This document shows, in pieces, positions 10,468 through 21,238 of a stretch of DNA of 64,000 bases. The position numbers and the translations under genes are program-made. Source of the stretch: Isoetes taiwanensis (lineage: Eukaryota > Streptophyta > Lycopodiopsida > Isoetales > Isoetaceae). The stretch covers positions 1,191,002 to 1,255,001 of the forward strand of contig JAJEKV010000106.1 in the NCBI GenBank assembly GCA_021234155.1, written 5' to 3'. A model generated the notes under the pieces. That model made no database searches and had not been told where the DNA came from. It worked only from the letters and a program-made list of their open reading frames with translations. The first letter of the stretch is position 1; every line of letters starts with the position of its first letter.

Positions 10468-10969
10468 GAAGAAATCAAAGGAATAGAAGAAGAAGAGAAG
10501 GGTGGGAGAAAGAAGAGAAGGGAAAAAAAAGGAAGAGTGAGGGAAAGAGAGGAGGAGGAGGAGAGAAAGAGAAGGAGGAAAAGTATGAAGATAATGAGAA
10601 AAAGAATGAAGAGAAGAGAAGAGAAAAGGAAAAGAATGAAAATAAGAAGAGAACGAAGAATGAAGAATAAGAAAGAATGAGAATAAGAATAAGAAGAAAT
10701 GAGAGAAAAAGAAGAGAGGAAAAGAATAACAATGAGAGATGAGAAAAGAAGGAAGGAAGGAAGGAAGGAAGGAAGGAAGGAAGTATATTTTAACGTCCAC
10801 GGAGACCAACTGGCCTATGAGACGGTTTTACAATATAGCGGAAAGTTTCCAAACACAAAATAAAACCACAGAAGCCCTGTACAATGTGTCTCTACCACTG
10901 GGATGAAAAAACCCCCCGTGTGGGAGGAAAAACCCGTGTAGTAGGCATTGAGAGGCCCTATTTGGGCGC

Positions 10970-11464
10970 TCAAATTCCCTGTGCTGTGAGGGACTCTCTG
11001 ACGGTGGAGACTTGCAGAATGTAGGACGCAAGACGTGCCACCATTGGCGAAGCCAGCAATTGGTGAATTGCTATCTCAGAGCATCTGAGATCGGCATGAG
11101 CTGCTCGGATGTGTGCATATGCTGGACATTCCTGTAGAGCATGGTGTTCATCTTCTACTATCTGCATGTGACAGCACTGGCATAATCTCTCATGCCGGGG
11201 GATTCCCTGCCCTCCATTCCTACCCCAGCGGCCTATCTCAATTCTGAGATGGTGGGACCCTGTCCTTATTGCAGCTATAGCTCTTCGTTTCTTGGTGGAA
11301 ATGTGTGCCTTCAGATACTGGTGGGGGCCGTGTTCAAGCGACGGATTGACCTGTGTATGGTAGTGCTTTGTTTTGGGCTTTGCAAGAGTGGGCGCATCCC
11401 ACAGAGGGGCAAAGAAAGCGCATTCAAATGCAGCTCCGCTCTCTGCGATATCCGACATATCCAC
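10970..11464 (-). pseudogene. LINE-1 C-terminal zinc-finger-like domain
   Basis: The frame carries KKRRAIAAIRTGSHHLRIE, then LCQCCHMQIVEDEHHALQEC, a Cys-x2-Cys and His/Cys pattern seen after the RT domain in plant LINE ORF2 proteins (zf-RVT type). The same domain is the only coding part of LINE-2 (18,689-19,009) and closes LINE-4 (60,708-60,950). Confidence 0.75.
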
Positions 11465-11497
11465 AATGTGTTGATAGTCTATGGACCATCGTGCGAA

Positions 11498-12962
11498 CTA
11501 TCCCCTACAATGCTCTTGCCATACTCTCTTCAGATGTTGCGGCCCTTGTGCCAATACCAGAGCCCGGGGAGGAAGACGTTGTGCATCCATTTCGTCAACC
11601 TTATGGAAATATGCAAGGTGCCTGCGCATAGCAGAATGCTGCAGGGGCCAAAAGCCAGTCTCATACAACAAAATTGGATAAGGCACCGTGTCCTTGACGC
11701 CTAGGCTGTATGTCAGGAAAGCCTTCTGCACCCTCTCTAGCTTATCCCAAGTACCCTTGCTAATCGCTGGCCCCCAGACCTCTACCCCATACAGTAGTAC
11801 TGGTTCCACGAAAGTGCTCTAACAAGTGTGCTTTTATGTGCCCAATCGCGAGATCTATTCTGAGCGGCTATTACGCATTGCATACGTGGGCTTTCCATTC
11901 CGCGCCCGACCCTTCTTTCTACAGTCATCCCATAGCATGTTGGCGGAGAAATCGATTCCCGATACTTAAAGGTCCTTACAACTTCCATCCTTTGTCCTCT
12001 CAGAATAGAAGTTCGGGATATCATGTTTGCAGACGACGATTGGCAACACTTGGTTTTCTGGCGGTTGATCATCATTTCGCTATGTCCGCGTAATTGGATC
12101 GAGAGCATCTAAATGTTCCCGCATACTCACGTCAGTATGGGATAATAAGCCCGGATCGTGCGCATAGAGCAAATCTGTTTTACTATATATACCTCGGGCA
12201 ACTGCGGGCCACCACCTCCATGTTCTTGCGGCCCGGTCTCCAACTTGTCAATATAGAGTCCAAAAGCATTGGAGATAACGGGCATCCCCTGTTTAACACA
12301 TATGGTGCTTTTTCACCCTGGTTCGACGCAGTAAAGTGGCATATATTCCGTCATACATACCGTAGATGGCATTCTCGCAAATCACGTGGAACATATAGCT
12401 CCCCGCAAGCGTTGCCACAACAGTCCCGAGGGACCGTATCATATCCGCCTTAAAATCCACGAAACAACAATACAGTCACGCCGTATTATTGCGGCTAGCT
12501 TCCATAAGGATTCGAGTAAAAATATGATCACTGCGGGAGTGGGCGGGGCGAAACCCGCTTGGCCAATCACGCACACACTCCGGTTTCTCGCCCATTGCGT
12601 TAACTTCTTCTCCAAACCCACTGCTAGAAGTTTTATGCGAGTAACGGGCTCACCATGATCATACGGTAGTTGGTGGAGTCATCCCTGCTTCCCGTCTTAT
12701 GAATAGGGGTGACCTTGCTAACCATCCATTCCTGCGGGAGGCCCTCTCTGATGGCCTGAGTGATTATCCCTGTCAAAGGTCCGAGCAAAGCTGGCCCACC
12801 CCATTTCAACAGCTCGGCCTGAAGTCCCTGCAAGTCCTTTACTTTACCATTAGCAAGATGCCTAAGACCCTGGTGGATGTCCGCCTCTGAGAGCTGTAGT
12901 GTTTCTCCTAGTTGATCTGGCATGTCAGCAATTGCTACTGAGGGGTCATACAACTCCTCCAA
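11498..12962 (-). pseudogene. LINE-1 reverse transcriptase domain, frameshifted
   Basis: It starts with a linker and finger region (SEADIHQGLRHLANGK, then ELLKWGGPALLGPL), then EWMVSKVTPIHKTGSRDDS and YRMIMVSPLLA. The palm with the expected YADD box is broken: the piece at about 12,030 reads MFADDDWQ. The thumb (INRQKTKCC) and connection region (EPVLLYGVEVWGPAIS, YSLGV) follow in other frames. At least four frame changes are needed between 12,962 and 11,498, so no active enzyme is encoded. Confidence 0.75.
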
Positions 12963-13035
12963 CCACTGTCTCCACTGGTCTGCAGTAATTGCTTCCTATA
13001 GTTCGGGTTGTATCCCAAACCCCGGGGGTGCCTGT

Positions 13036-13757
13036 CTATGGCCACGCCACTGAGTGCCTCCAATCCAAAGTGACATAAAGTGGATAGTGGTCTGACAAAG
13101 TCTCTTCATCTCTTGTTCCTGTGCCTGTCGCAAAATCACGAATGATATCAAGTTCTGGCACTGGAGCTAGGAGATAGTCCACCACACTGGCTCCACCATC
13201 GCCCCCGTCGCTTCTGCAAGTGAAGCCCCCTGATCGCGACCACCTGAGCATACCATTGCAGATCACCATGTCAAAGATCTGACATAGCTGGACCAACTCT
13301 CTTCCAAAGGCTCCGGAGACTGTATCCTGGGAGCGTCTTGCATGCTGGGATGCCTCCGTTTCTAACCAAAGTGGGTTGGAGTCAGCATTTCCTTGAAAGG
13401 TGACCGACTGGCACTGTGTTGTACGTGCATTGAAATCTCCCAATAAAAACACATGACCCTCCTGGCGATACTGCTCTATGTCATCATACAATTCCCTATA
13501 GGGCATATGCACATCTGTGTCTGCCTGATGCACCCTGTAGAACTTAGAAGTTTCATGGGGTATATAACATCCTGCGATAAACAGTGGGCGATGGTGAGGC
13601 TGCAGCACTCGTATCCACAGGTAGCGGTTGAGTCTATCAGCCTTGTGGAGCAAGATTGTGGATACTATAGCATCTTTGAAGTAGCACGCGACCCCTCTAT
13701 ACCCTCGCTTGCCATGGCGCTCATTGGCCAGTGAGAAATGATGGTACCCCGGGAGTA
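13036..13757 (-). pseudogene. LINE-1 APE-type endonuclease domain
   Basis: The frame is open from 13,757 to 13,036, about 240 codons. Typical apurinic-endonuclease features are visible in order: RGYRGVACYF near the start, HVFLLGDFNART in the middle, SVVDYLLAP and finally SDHYPLYVTLDW. These correspond to the family's GGV, GDFN, D-Y-I/L and SDH motifs. The GDFN and SDH histidine and aspartate residues are intact. The first catalytic part of the domain (the N-terminal strand with N and E residues) is missing by truncation. In LINEs this domain nicks the target to start reverse transcription. Confidence 0.85.
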
Positions 13758-13890
13758 AGGATAAGAGGAAAAAAGAGAATAAGAATGAAGAATAAGAAAG
13801 AATGAGAAGAAAGGATAAGAAGAATGAAGAAACAAGAAGAAGATAAGATAAGATGAATTTTTACGTCCACAGGAAGAGAAGGAAGGAAAG
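13758..13890 (+). repeat. Purine-rich tract with a crumb of LINE 3' tail
   Basis: Continuation of the purine tract beyond LINE-1. At 13,854-13,871 is TGAATTTTTACGTCCACA, matching the last bases of the LINE 3' tail (LINE-2 reads GAATTTTTATCGTCCACT), preceded by an ATAAG microsatellite. It looks like an extremely 5'-truncated LINE insertion of about 18 bases. Confidence 0.55.
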
Positions 13891-14289
13891 TGATAGGGGA
13901 AAAATTTTGAAATCAGGTGTGGGAAGCACCATTCAATTTAAAAAAACCATTAAATCTAAAAAACATGATCTAGTAACCTTAAAATGATTGCTTGCAGATC
14001 GATTAGGGCCGTAGCGCCGAAGATCGCCCAAAAAAGTCGGTCGAAGAATGCGGAAAGGAAGTTCTAAAAAAGCCAGCCGTGCAGATTGTCAAAAGCACAA
14101 TTCATGCGACTCGCATGCGATGAATATTCAAAACAGTATCGGTTTTATGTCGCATGCGACGTTCACACGACGTATTTTGTTATATCGATGTCTGCGCCTT
14201 TTAATTTTTTGGGTGCCTTTTTCTTATCTGGTGGTCATGAGATTTTGTGCCTAGGCTAATTTGAGCACTCCTGAGCTATGTATGCAGTC
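13891..14289. other. Short unassigned stretch with GCATGCGA palindromes
   Basis: GCATGCGA and its reverse complement recur around 14,105-14,165 (GACTCGCATGCGATG, GTCGCATGCGACG), forming a possible hairpin. Otherwise I see nothing. Confidence 0.5.
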
Positions 14290-14960
14290 AAAATGTTTGA
14301 CCTTAGGGAATGTTCGACCATAGGGGCAATGCTTGAGCTTAGGTGGCATGTTTGTCCCATGTGCCATGTTTGAGCATGGGTGGCATGTTTGAGCCTATAT
14401 GGCAAGTTTGAGCCTAGATGGCATGTTTGAGCCACGTGTCATGATTGAGCCTAGGTGGCATGTTTAAGCCTATATGTCATGTTTGAGCTTAGGTGGCATG
14501 TTGTTAGGGCATGTTCGACCCTAAGGGCAATGCGACAGGCCCAGATGGCATGTTTCTCCCATGTGTCACGTTTGAGCCTGGGTGGCATGTTTGAGCGTAT
14601 ATGGCATGCTTGAGCCTATGTGGCATGTTTAAGCCACGTGTCATGTTTGAGCCTAGGTTCGCAACTTGTTTTCTGCGTTGACTACAACGATTGGAAGTGT
14701 ACATGAAAGAAAAGTTTGATGGAGATGAACCTTCTCCATGTTTGAGCTTAGGTGGCATATTTTTGTGACCTAGGCCAAGTTCGACCCTAGGGGCAATGTT
14801 TGAGCCTAGGTGGCACGTTTGTCCCTTGTTTTGTCCCATGTGTCATGTTTGAGCCTGGGTGGCATGTTTGAGCGTATGTAGCATGCTTGAGCCTAGGTGG
14901 CATATTTGAGCCATATGTCATGTTTGAGCCTAGGTGGCATGTTTGCAACTTGTTTTCCAC
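14290..14960 (+). repeat. 19-bp minisatellite, unit TTTGAGCCTAGGTGGCATG
   Basis: Two blocks (14,290-14,660 and 14,735-14,960) hold more than 25 units of 19 bp with variants such as TTTGAGCCACGTGTCATG. Shorter blocks lie in the other Z copies at 23,240-23,400, 25,258-25,345, 46,585-46,740, 48,719-48,810, 52,735-52,885 (reverse) and 54,605-54,690. Frames reading MPPRLKHA-type repeats on the minus strand are by-products. Confidence 0.9.
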
Positions 14961-16784
14961 TTTGACTACAACGATTGAAAGTACATGCAAGAAAAGTTTG
15001 ATGACCTTTTTCTCATAAACCTTCTTCCAACAACCTTCTACCAGGAAAGGCAACCAACTAAAGTCTTGTCTAGCCACGAGTGTCCAGCCCTGTACTCCAG
15101 TCAGGTGATAACAATTATGTAGTGGAACTAGCTTTTACTTCTCCATAACAAGTCATCTTCATTCTAGCAATCCTGACGATGCTTTACTCTCAACTCAAAC
15201 TAAGTCCAAGTTTAACGTCTAGTCAATGTCAACTCTAAGTAAAACGGTCCCAAACAATGTCTTGCTACTACAAAAGCGGCTTTTGATGACTTCTAATTGC
15301 AACACCGGGAGGAGTACAGATCCAAACTCCATTCTGTCATTTCCTGTTGCTCCGTGTTCCCAACTACAGCTTCTTGACCACGTCCAAGTGCAAAAGACCA
15401 AAATTCAACCCCCAAAACGCAAACCATTCAATAACCTGACAACTCATAGGGTTTATGTTTTTGAGGTCCTATCCTTGTCTGATTCAACCAGGACCCAACG
15501 CTATGTCTTGATGTGGAGAGGGTGGCGAAGGGGGGGTGTCGACATTAGATCAGGGACCCTTGAAACCCCTCGGAAGCAGCTTGCTCCAAAGGTCCTCTCC
15601 CGAAGGTCCTGATGACGGATGAGATGAGATCAAATTGCAACAAAGAAAGGATGACAGATCCAAACTCCATTTTTTCAGTTCCATTTGCTTTGTCTTTTCA
15701 ACTACAGTGGGTTTCGGCTAGGTCCCAAGTGCAAAAGACCAAAACTTGACCCCTAAAATGCGAACCCTTCAAAAATCTGAAAACTCACAGGGTTTATATT
15801 TCGGAGGTCCTATCCTTGTCAGATTCGACCAGGACCTTGTGATATGTCTTTACATAGAGGGGGGTGTTTGATGCCAGAACATGGACCCTTGAAACTCCCC
15901 AGAAGCAACTTACCCCTGCCAATGGATTCAGAATGTCGATATTGACTTGGAGATCAAGTTTTATGGCCAGAAGACCACCCCTTCTCCAAGAAGCACCAAA
16001 GTAGCCCATGTCCAGCACATTCCTCGGCAATTGGCCCAGGAGGTGGATGATGAATACTGCTATGTAGAGCGTAGATATTTTCTTCTTTTACAAACTGACT
16101 GTATGACTTAGTCCCTAAGGTAAGTTTGCCATTCCGGCGATGCAGTGAAGTCGAATCGCCATTCCGAAGCCTTTGCTATGCCTGAACAACAAAGCACTTC
16201 GGTTTCTACACGGTCGCCCACAGCTTCGCGGTCTGGTAAGTTCTCCCAAGCCGATCTTGGTTTTTTTTTTTTGGGCCTACTCGAGGCAGGGTCCTTGAAT
16301 GGAGCATTTAACGGTCAGATAGGGGAACCGAGCTTCGAGAGGGTGGCCATTAGCATGCATCCCCTCCCCCGAGAATATTGCCGGGAAAGACGGCTTCAGG
16401 AACTCTTTTAAGGCCCGTCTCCGAGGGTTTTGGACTCTCCCCTCTGATGAGGCAGTCCTGTAGTCCTAGCTCTTTTTGACTTGGGGAAGGGTGCCAACTC
16501 TGCTGACCAACAACAGGCTGCTCGGACTATTCTAATGCCAACTTTTTGATCTGAACCTTATCCGAAAATTCAGAAAATTGCCATGCATGTTGGTGACGCC
16601 TTAGGAAGCTAGCTGATAAAAAATCAAAATTTAATTTCATACAATGCATTAATTACAAATTTAGAAAGGATAAATGCAAAAAGATGCATAGTCCAAAAAA
16701 TATGCATCAAAGAAAGGTAGGACTTTTATAACGGGTGCAACGTACAGTGCAAACATGAGAAAACAATTTCATTGAGATATGCAA
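14660..16784 (+). repeat. Repeat Z, copy A, cut by the LTR element
   Basis: This matches Z-B (23,220-25,708), Z-C (46,561-49,280) and the inverted Z-D through the minisatellite, a doublet of about 335 bp (units starting near 15,297 and 15,635 at TTGCAACA), the TAAGTTCTCCCA and CTCGAGGCA region and the block ending GATATGCAA. It stops where the LTR begins, where other copies continue ATTGGTGCAC. I recognise no protein family in any frame. Confidence 0.85.
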
Positions 16785-18329
16785 TGTGACGTTCTAGCAT
16801 AATATACGATATAAATATATATATTATACTGCCACATCACTAGTACATGTTGACTATGACGACATGTACACGTCGACCGTAAAGGGTTGTACCATGGGGT
16901 ACAACCATTAGAACCCATTATATTGCCATGTTATGCAACATGTGAATATATTCTATATTGCCACATGGCAATACCCCATATGCGCCATATGGCCCATTAG
17001 ACCCTAACCTTAAAACATGGGCATAAAGAGGCAGGAACCCTAAAAGTGCCCTCTTTTCGGATTTCAGTCTTAGGAGCGTGCATCGCTCAAGCGCCCGACT
17101 CATTCCGGCCTCCCAGTAGCAGTGAAGCTCGCATTTCAAAGCAGATCGTCAAGACTCCAGCATCTCAGCCCATTCTAGTAGCATAGATGCATTTCGAGGA
17201 CTTGGAGCGAGCCAAGATTCGGTATGTGGGTGATCTTTTATGAAATGCCAGCTTCCCGACCAGGGGCCAGATTCGCATCTATTCTTAGCTGTAGATGACC
17301 TTTGAAGCCTAAGAACCTAAGTCACTAATGAATGTACCTAACTATGTATGATTAGAGTAGATAGATTAGATCTTTACTCTGTTATTTCAGTTCGTTGGAT
17401 GATATTGTATTGCTCTGTGCACATCTCTTGTGTATTGGGAGGGGGGATAGAGACCCAGAGCCTTCGTAGATGATGTTCCTAGATAGCCTCATTAGTACCC
17501 AATAATTGCGGCCTGTGCATAGGAGCCCGTCTGGCTGTGGGTGGCGGGGTTAGACCAGTTGATAAGGAAGGGTTGTCCGGCTATAGTTGATCCCTCTGGT
17601 GCGTAGCGATGGCCGGGCAATGTTGTGGGATATGCCTAATAGTTTTCCACACTGTGGGCAACGTATAGGCTCGACACCTCCTAGGTGATGCGTCACCTCA
17701 GTGGGGTTCAAGTCATAGATGAGCAGTGGCTCTCTGGCATTTACATTCTGGAGGGGATCAATCCCCTCCTGCCTCATCGAGACTAGAGAGATGCAACCCA
17801 GGAGTAGTCCCTCTGACTACGCACCCGGCAGGCTACGGTCACATCCCCAATACTTTTCAGCCTATCTACAAAGTATGAACAGGAGGGGAGGATGGGGTGG
17901 ACTACCCAAAGGCCATGTTCTTATGCCAGCCCAATCCATTTGCCATGAATTATGTCTGCATTGACTTCTGGTGGCCCAAGCTTTCAGTCAATCCCCACGA
18001 GTCTGAGCCTTGGGTAGGATTTCCCCTTGTTGTTGTTGTTGTTGTATTTGCTAGGATATGATGTTGTTATGGTGATCCCACCCTTCAAGATGGTTATATA
18101 TTTGATATGATGTAATGGTTTGTGCTTATGTTTATGTGCTTTCGCAGCTAGGTAGATCCTGAGGGAGAGGGGACGAACGACACGTCTATTCGTTCCCGTC
18201 GGGTTGTTGCTCACCATCAAGAGATCGATGATAGATAGACGACCTCGTGTTAGCAGGCTTGCACTGATAGGAGGGAGGAACTTCTCTTCTATATGTGCGG
18301 GGCGTCGTATACGAGCAGGGAACATCACA
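16785..18329 (+). mobile_element. LTR of a non-autonomous LTR retrotransposon, copy A
   Basis: The LTR is 1,545 bp, starting TGTGACGTTC and ending GAACATCACA, which are imperfect inverted repeats with TG/CA ends. One base downstream is a primer-binding site. About 160 bp of internal DNA follows before LINE-2 interrupts. It is clearly homologous to the two LTRs at 35,582 and 43,331 but more diverged. The left flank is repeat Z (TGCAA at 16,780-16,784); no right LTR was found for this copy. Confidence 0.85.
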
Positions 18330-18330
18330 A

Positions 18331-18342
18331 TGGTATCAGAGC
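18331..18342 (+). other. Primer-binding site for initiator tRNA-Met
   Basis: TGGTATCAGAGC is the classic plant LTR retrotransposon site complementary to the 3' end of initiator tRNA-Met. It lies one base after the LTR end and supports the LTR boundary. Confidence 0.9.
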
Positions 18343-18502
18343 AATGATCTTGGTTGACCAAGATCGAGCACTGGCCATTTCCTAGTAGTACTAACAGCCT
18401 AGATATTTAGTCTTGGAGCTGAAATTCCAAGCAAGAGCCTCGAGTAATGGGAGAATTATTTTTCCCCATCATAGTAGTTAGCTAGGAATATGTAGTAATT
18501 AG

Positions 18503-19050
18503 GAGAATGAGAATGAATTTTTATCGTCCACTGAGGCCAATCGGCCTATGGGACCCATAAGGAGCGCAGCAAACTTATTACTACCCGGGTTAAAAAAACC
18601 CGCCCCAAAGGGTTTTTGAGGGAAAAACCGTGGCAGTAATAAGAATGCTGTCAAACTGTACAAGTATACATCAATGTATATATACATGTCAAGTGTGTGC
18701 CCGAGGACATAGCTGATCTCGCATGTCCATAGCCTCCTGAAGGTATGATCCCAGCACCCGTACGGATGCTGTGCTCAATGTCACATGTAACGGCTGGCCA
18801 GGCCTGACCAACTCATCATAGCACGTCCGAATTTGATCATATGCTGGACAACTTTGAAGGGTATGAGATTCATCCTCAATGACTCCCATTTGGCAGCATT
18901 GACAGAGCCTGTCCTGGCGTGGCTCACCAATCCATCTGCCCGTCTCAATTCGAAGATGATGTGCCCCTGTGCGAATGGAGGCAATGAGTCTGCGCCTTTT
19001 CATGGGCAAGTGGATTTATGTGGCGCTGGTAGGAGCTTGAATTCTATTAG
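18503..19050 (-). mobile_element. LINE 3' fragment (LINE-2) inside LTR element A
   Basis: Minus-strand fragment holding only the C-terminal Cys/His domain (19,009-18,689, with LCQCCQMGVIEDESHTLQSC) and the 3' UTR. The UTR has a C-rich/G-rich hairpin near 18,590 and the 40-nt tail at 18,557-18,518, then CATTCT units at 18,515-18,503. It sits within internal DNA of LTR element A and is severely 5' truncated. Confidence 0.8.
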
Positions 19051-19289
19051 AACCTAAATTTTTTTTGCCATTAGAGATGCAACTGCTCACGCAGTTTGCA
19101 AGCCACTTTTGGAAATTCCATATTGCCTTTTGATGCACACCATGTGTAGTGGACCGTAGTTGACCAAGAATGATAGATCTAAACTGTAATATGATGGGTT
19201 AAGCTTAAAATCTAAAACTGAGCTAGGAAGACCTATCAGAACACTAGGAAACAATAAATTAAGGCCTCCTGGCTCATGCTGTGAGCAGT

Positions 19290-19745
19290 TGACAATTGAT
19301 ATTTTAGGTCAAATGTTTTTTGTGTAATTGAGAATTTTTTTTTTGTGTAATTGAGAAATTTGGACCCCTAACCTCTTAAGAACAAGTCTATGACCTTATC
19401 AACATGCCAAGAGCATCTTGACGGTACTTATTTGACTTTTATTTCTTATGTAGAACTGTGCGCCCAGCACTCGATCAATCGACCTCCTGGCCTATACCAT
19501 TAGTTGATCGTTGACCGTTGACTTTTTAGGTCAATTTATTTTTTTGTGTAATTGAGGGATTTGAACTCCTAACCTCTTGGCAGCAAGTCTATGACCTTAT
19601 CAACATGCCAAAAGCACCTTGATGGTACTTATTTGACTTTTATTTCTTATGTAGAGTATATGACAGTTTTAAGGTAACAAAGGGATTTGAACCTTTGACT
19701 TCTTAGCTCCCAGCCAACTGTACTTACCATTTTGAGCTAGTGTGA
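19290..19745 (-). repeat. tRNA-like retroposon segments, tandemly duplicated
   Basis: Read on the minus strand, TTGGCATGTTGATAAGG and AGTTCAAATCCC resemble A and B boxes of a Leu/Ser-type tRNA, followed within a dozen bases by CAATTACACAAAAAAA. This segment occurs twice (about 19,295-19,452 and 19,510-19,660). A third tRNA-like block (TAGCTCAAAATGG and GGTTCAAATCCC) lies at about 19,670-19,740. These look like tRNA-derived retroposons embedded in the internal region of LTR element A. Confidence 0.5.
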
Positions 19746-19847
19746 TAACAGACTTTTATAAACGCTAATCTATTAAGTAAGATGTAGAATCTCTTTTAGG
19801 ATTCAAGAAGAATTTGAACCTTCAATATGACCAAATAAACCTCCAGT

Positions 19848-20109
19848 ACTCACGCCGTGTGACAGGAAAAATCTTACTCGGGCCTGTGGCACACGCAGTG
19901 AGTAGTTGACCCCTGATCTACCCCAAAACTACCCCAAATTGAGCAAACAAGGATGTTTTCGGGCTCTACTCATTGAGTAGAGTAAAAAAATCCCTCACTT
20001 CATTAGTTTGGTGACATCTAGGACCCAACCAGGCTGTCAATACTCACGTCGTGCGCCAGGAGCACGACTGAGAATCTTACTTGGGCCTGGGGCGCACGTC
20101 GTGAGTAGT
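19848..20109 (+). other. Two hairpin elements in LTR element A internal region
   Basis: Stem 1 pairs TACTCACGCCGTGTG with CACACGCAGTGAGTA (19,848-19,905). Stem 2 pairs TACTCACGTCGTGCGCC with GGCGCACGTCGTGAGTA (20,041-20,107). Loops are about 25-30 bases. Their position and apical sequence (GTGCGCCAGGAGCA) match the five hairpins in LTR element B, but the lower stem differs on both arms. Confidence 0.75.
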
Positions 20110-20868
20110 CAAAACTTTGAACCTTCATAGCTTAGACAGCTCCAAATTGCCTGAAATTTGTTGCAATAGGACCGTTAGACAATTTAGGACTGAATTATGA
20201 TCTCAAATTACGCTAATAAAAATATTATACCCCACCTCAAAATAACCAAAATTGCTCAAACCCTAAAAGTTTCAAAACTATGATTTGTTTATAAATAGAA
20301 GCATACCCCATTTAGAACCTCACGAATTTTGCTCTCAGCTCAAAGCTAATGCCTTACTCCTATATAGAAGTGCTCAAGAACACCCCTTTGTTATAGTCAT
20401 CTAGACCCTCAGCATAGCAACCTAAGCTCAAGTGTTGGTACACCACCTCTGCCCATGCCAAAGGCGTAAACCTTGACATAATTTGTTGTCTTGCCAATAC
20501 AATTTGACTTAGATCCTACATTGATATTCCCTATTGCCAATATATCTAGAAAGGAGCTAGAGTCTAGAGCTGCCCAAGTCACTCCACATATAGAGTAATG
20601 GACCTCCCCCATCCCCCCACCCCAAAAAAAAACAACCTTTATTAGGATCTTAGAGTATGTCCCAAATACCATGAAGGCTTGGTAAAAGAAAGCTCAGTTC
20701 ATACCAGACCCCCTGTCTAGATGTCCATATACTTGAAGGATATAGATATATCTCTATTAATACTGCCCGAGCCATATCCCTTGCTTAGAGAGAGGCCAAA
20801 ATGTTGTAGGTGAGCCTTTCAACCAACCATGGACTTGAGCTCTTAAACTCTAGGATATACGAGCGTTT
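20110..20868 (+). mobile_element. LTR element A internal region upstream of the triplicated unit
   Basis: Homologous to 38,490-39,200 in LTR element B: both contain CCTGAAATTTGTTGCAATAG, TAAATAGAAGCATACCCCAT and CACCCCTTTGTTATAGTCAT. No coding frame survives. A TATAAATAG box at about 20,291 could be a promoter, but nothing else supports that. Confidence 0.75.
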
Positions 20869-21238
20869 GCTTTCGGAGTACGAGGCCAGACCCACAAAAG
20901 AGAAAGAGGCACAACTTCTTGAAGACGTTGAAGACCCAGGTGACGTACTGGCAGACAAAGAGAGGAGACTGAAAACGCAAACCTGAGAGAGAGAAGCACA
21001 ACGGCAAATACCTCTACCAACAAAACGAGTAGAGCTCGACTGTCAAGCTCCCGGCTACCACACCCACGAGCCCACATCAGAAAGAGGATCTTGACCCCTT
21101 CACCGATTCGGCGCACATGAGTTTCAAAAGGAAGAATGCAAGGCAGAAACATATAGGTCTGAGAACAGAGGAGATGACATAGCCAGCAGATACAGATCAC
21201 TCAAAGGTGATTAGAAGGATGTGCAATGGGGACGACCA

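Larger units (their letters stand above)
10150..10784 (+). repeat. Purine-rich low-complexity tract
   Basis: Almost pure A/G on the plus strand (GAA, GAGAA, AAGAA units) ending in a perfect (GGAA)n run at 10,747-10,783. It continues past the LINE at 13,758-13,890. Long frames on either strand here (Lys/Glu-rich or Ser/Phe/Leu-rich) are products of composition, not genes. The tract holds the SINE and is the landing site of the LINE. Confidence 0.85.
10785..13757 (-). mobile_element. Decayed APE-type LINE, 5' truncated (LINE-1)
   Basis: Minus-strand order is endonuclease (13,757-13,036), reverse transcriptase (12,962 to about 11,498) and a C-terminal Cys/His domain (11,464-10,970), then a 3' end that includes GTCCGTGGACGTT and a (TTCC)n microsatellite. 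The copy starts inside the endonuclease domain, so it is 5' truncated. Several frameshifts and stops break the reading frame. The insertion interrupts the purine-rich tract. LINE-2 at 18,518, LINE-3 at 56,344 and LINE-4 at 59,190 are relatives. Confidence 0.85.

Noticed and set aside
10338-10809. Long frames on both strands in the purine-rich tract (Lys/Glu-rich on plus, Ser/Phe/Leu-rich on minus)
   Set aside because: They follow from A/G composition without stop codons; no domain, and the plus frame starts inside the SINE tail.
11192-11704. 170-codon plus-strand frame
   Set aside because: Shadow of the LINE-1 coding sequence on the minus strand.
10657-13807. A 26-bp identity (AGAATGAAGAATAAGAAAGA and 6 more) at 10,657-10,682 and 13,782-13,807 as LINE-1 target duplication
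   Set aside because: The copies are about 100 bp and 25 bp away from the LINE ends and lie in simple purine sequence, so chance or tract homology is as likely.
14504-15077. Minus-strand frames with repeated MPPRLKHA/HLGSNMT-like peptide units
   Set aside because: Direct translation of the 19-bp minisatellite; the phase breaks at each indel and other copies read differently.
20289-20300. TATAAATAG as a promoter in LTR element A
   Set aside because: The aligned site in element B reads TGTAAATAG and no transcript or coding region follows.
20850-21200. 116-codon minus-strand hydrophobic frame in X, also at 35,337-35,597 and 54,325-54,585
   Set aside because: It is the antisense of the decayed gag-like sequence (charged in the plus strand) and is broken differently in each copy.
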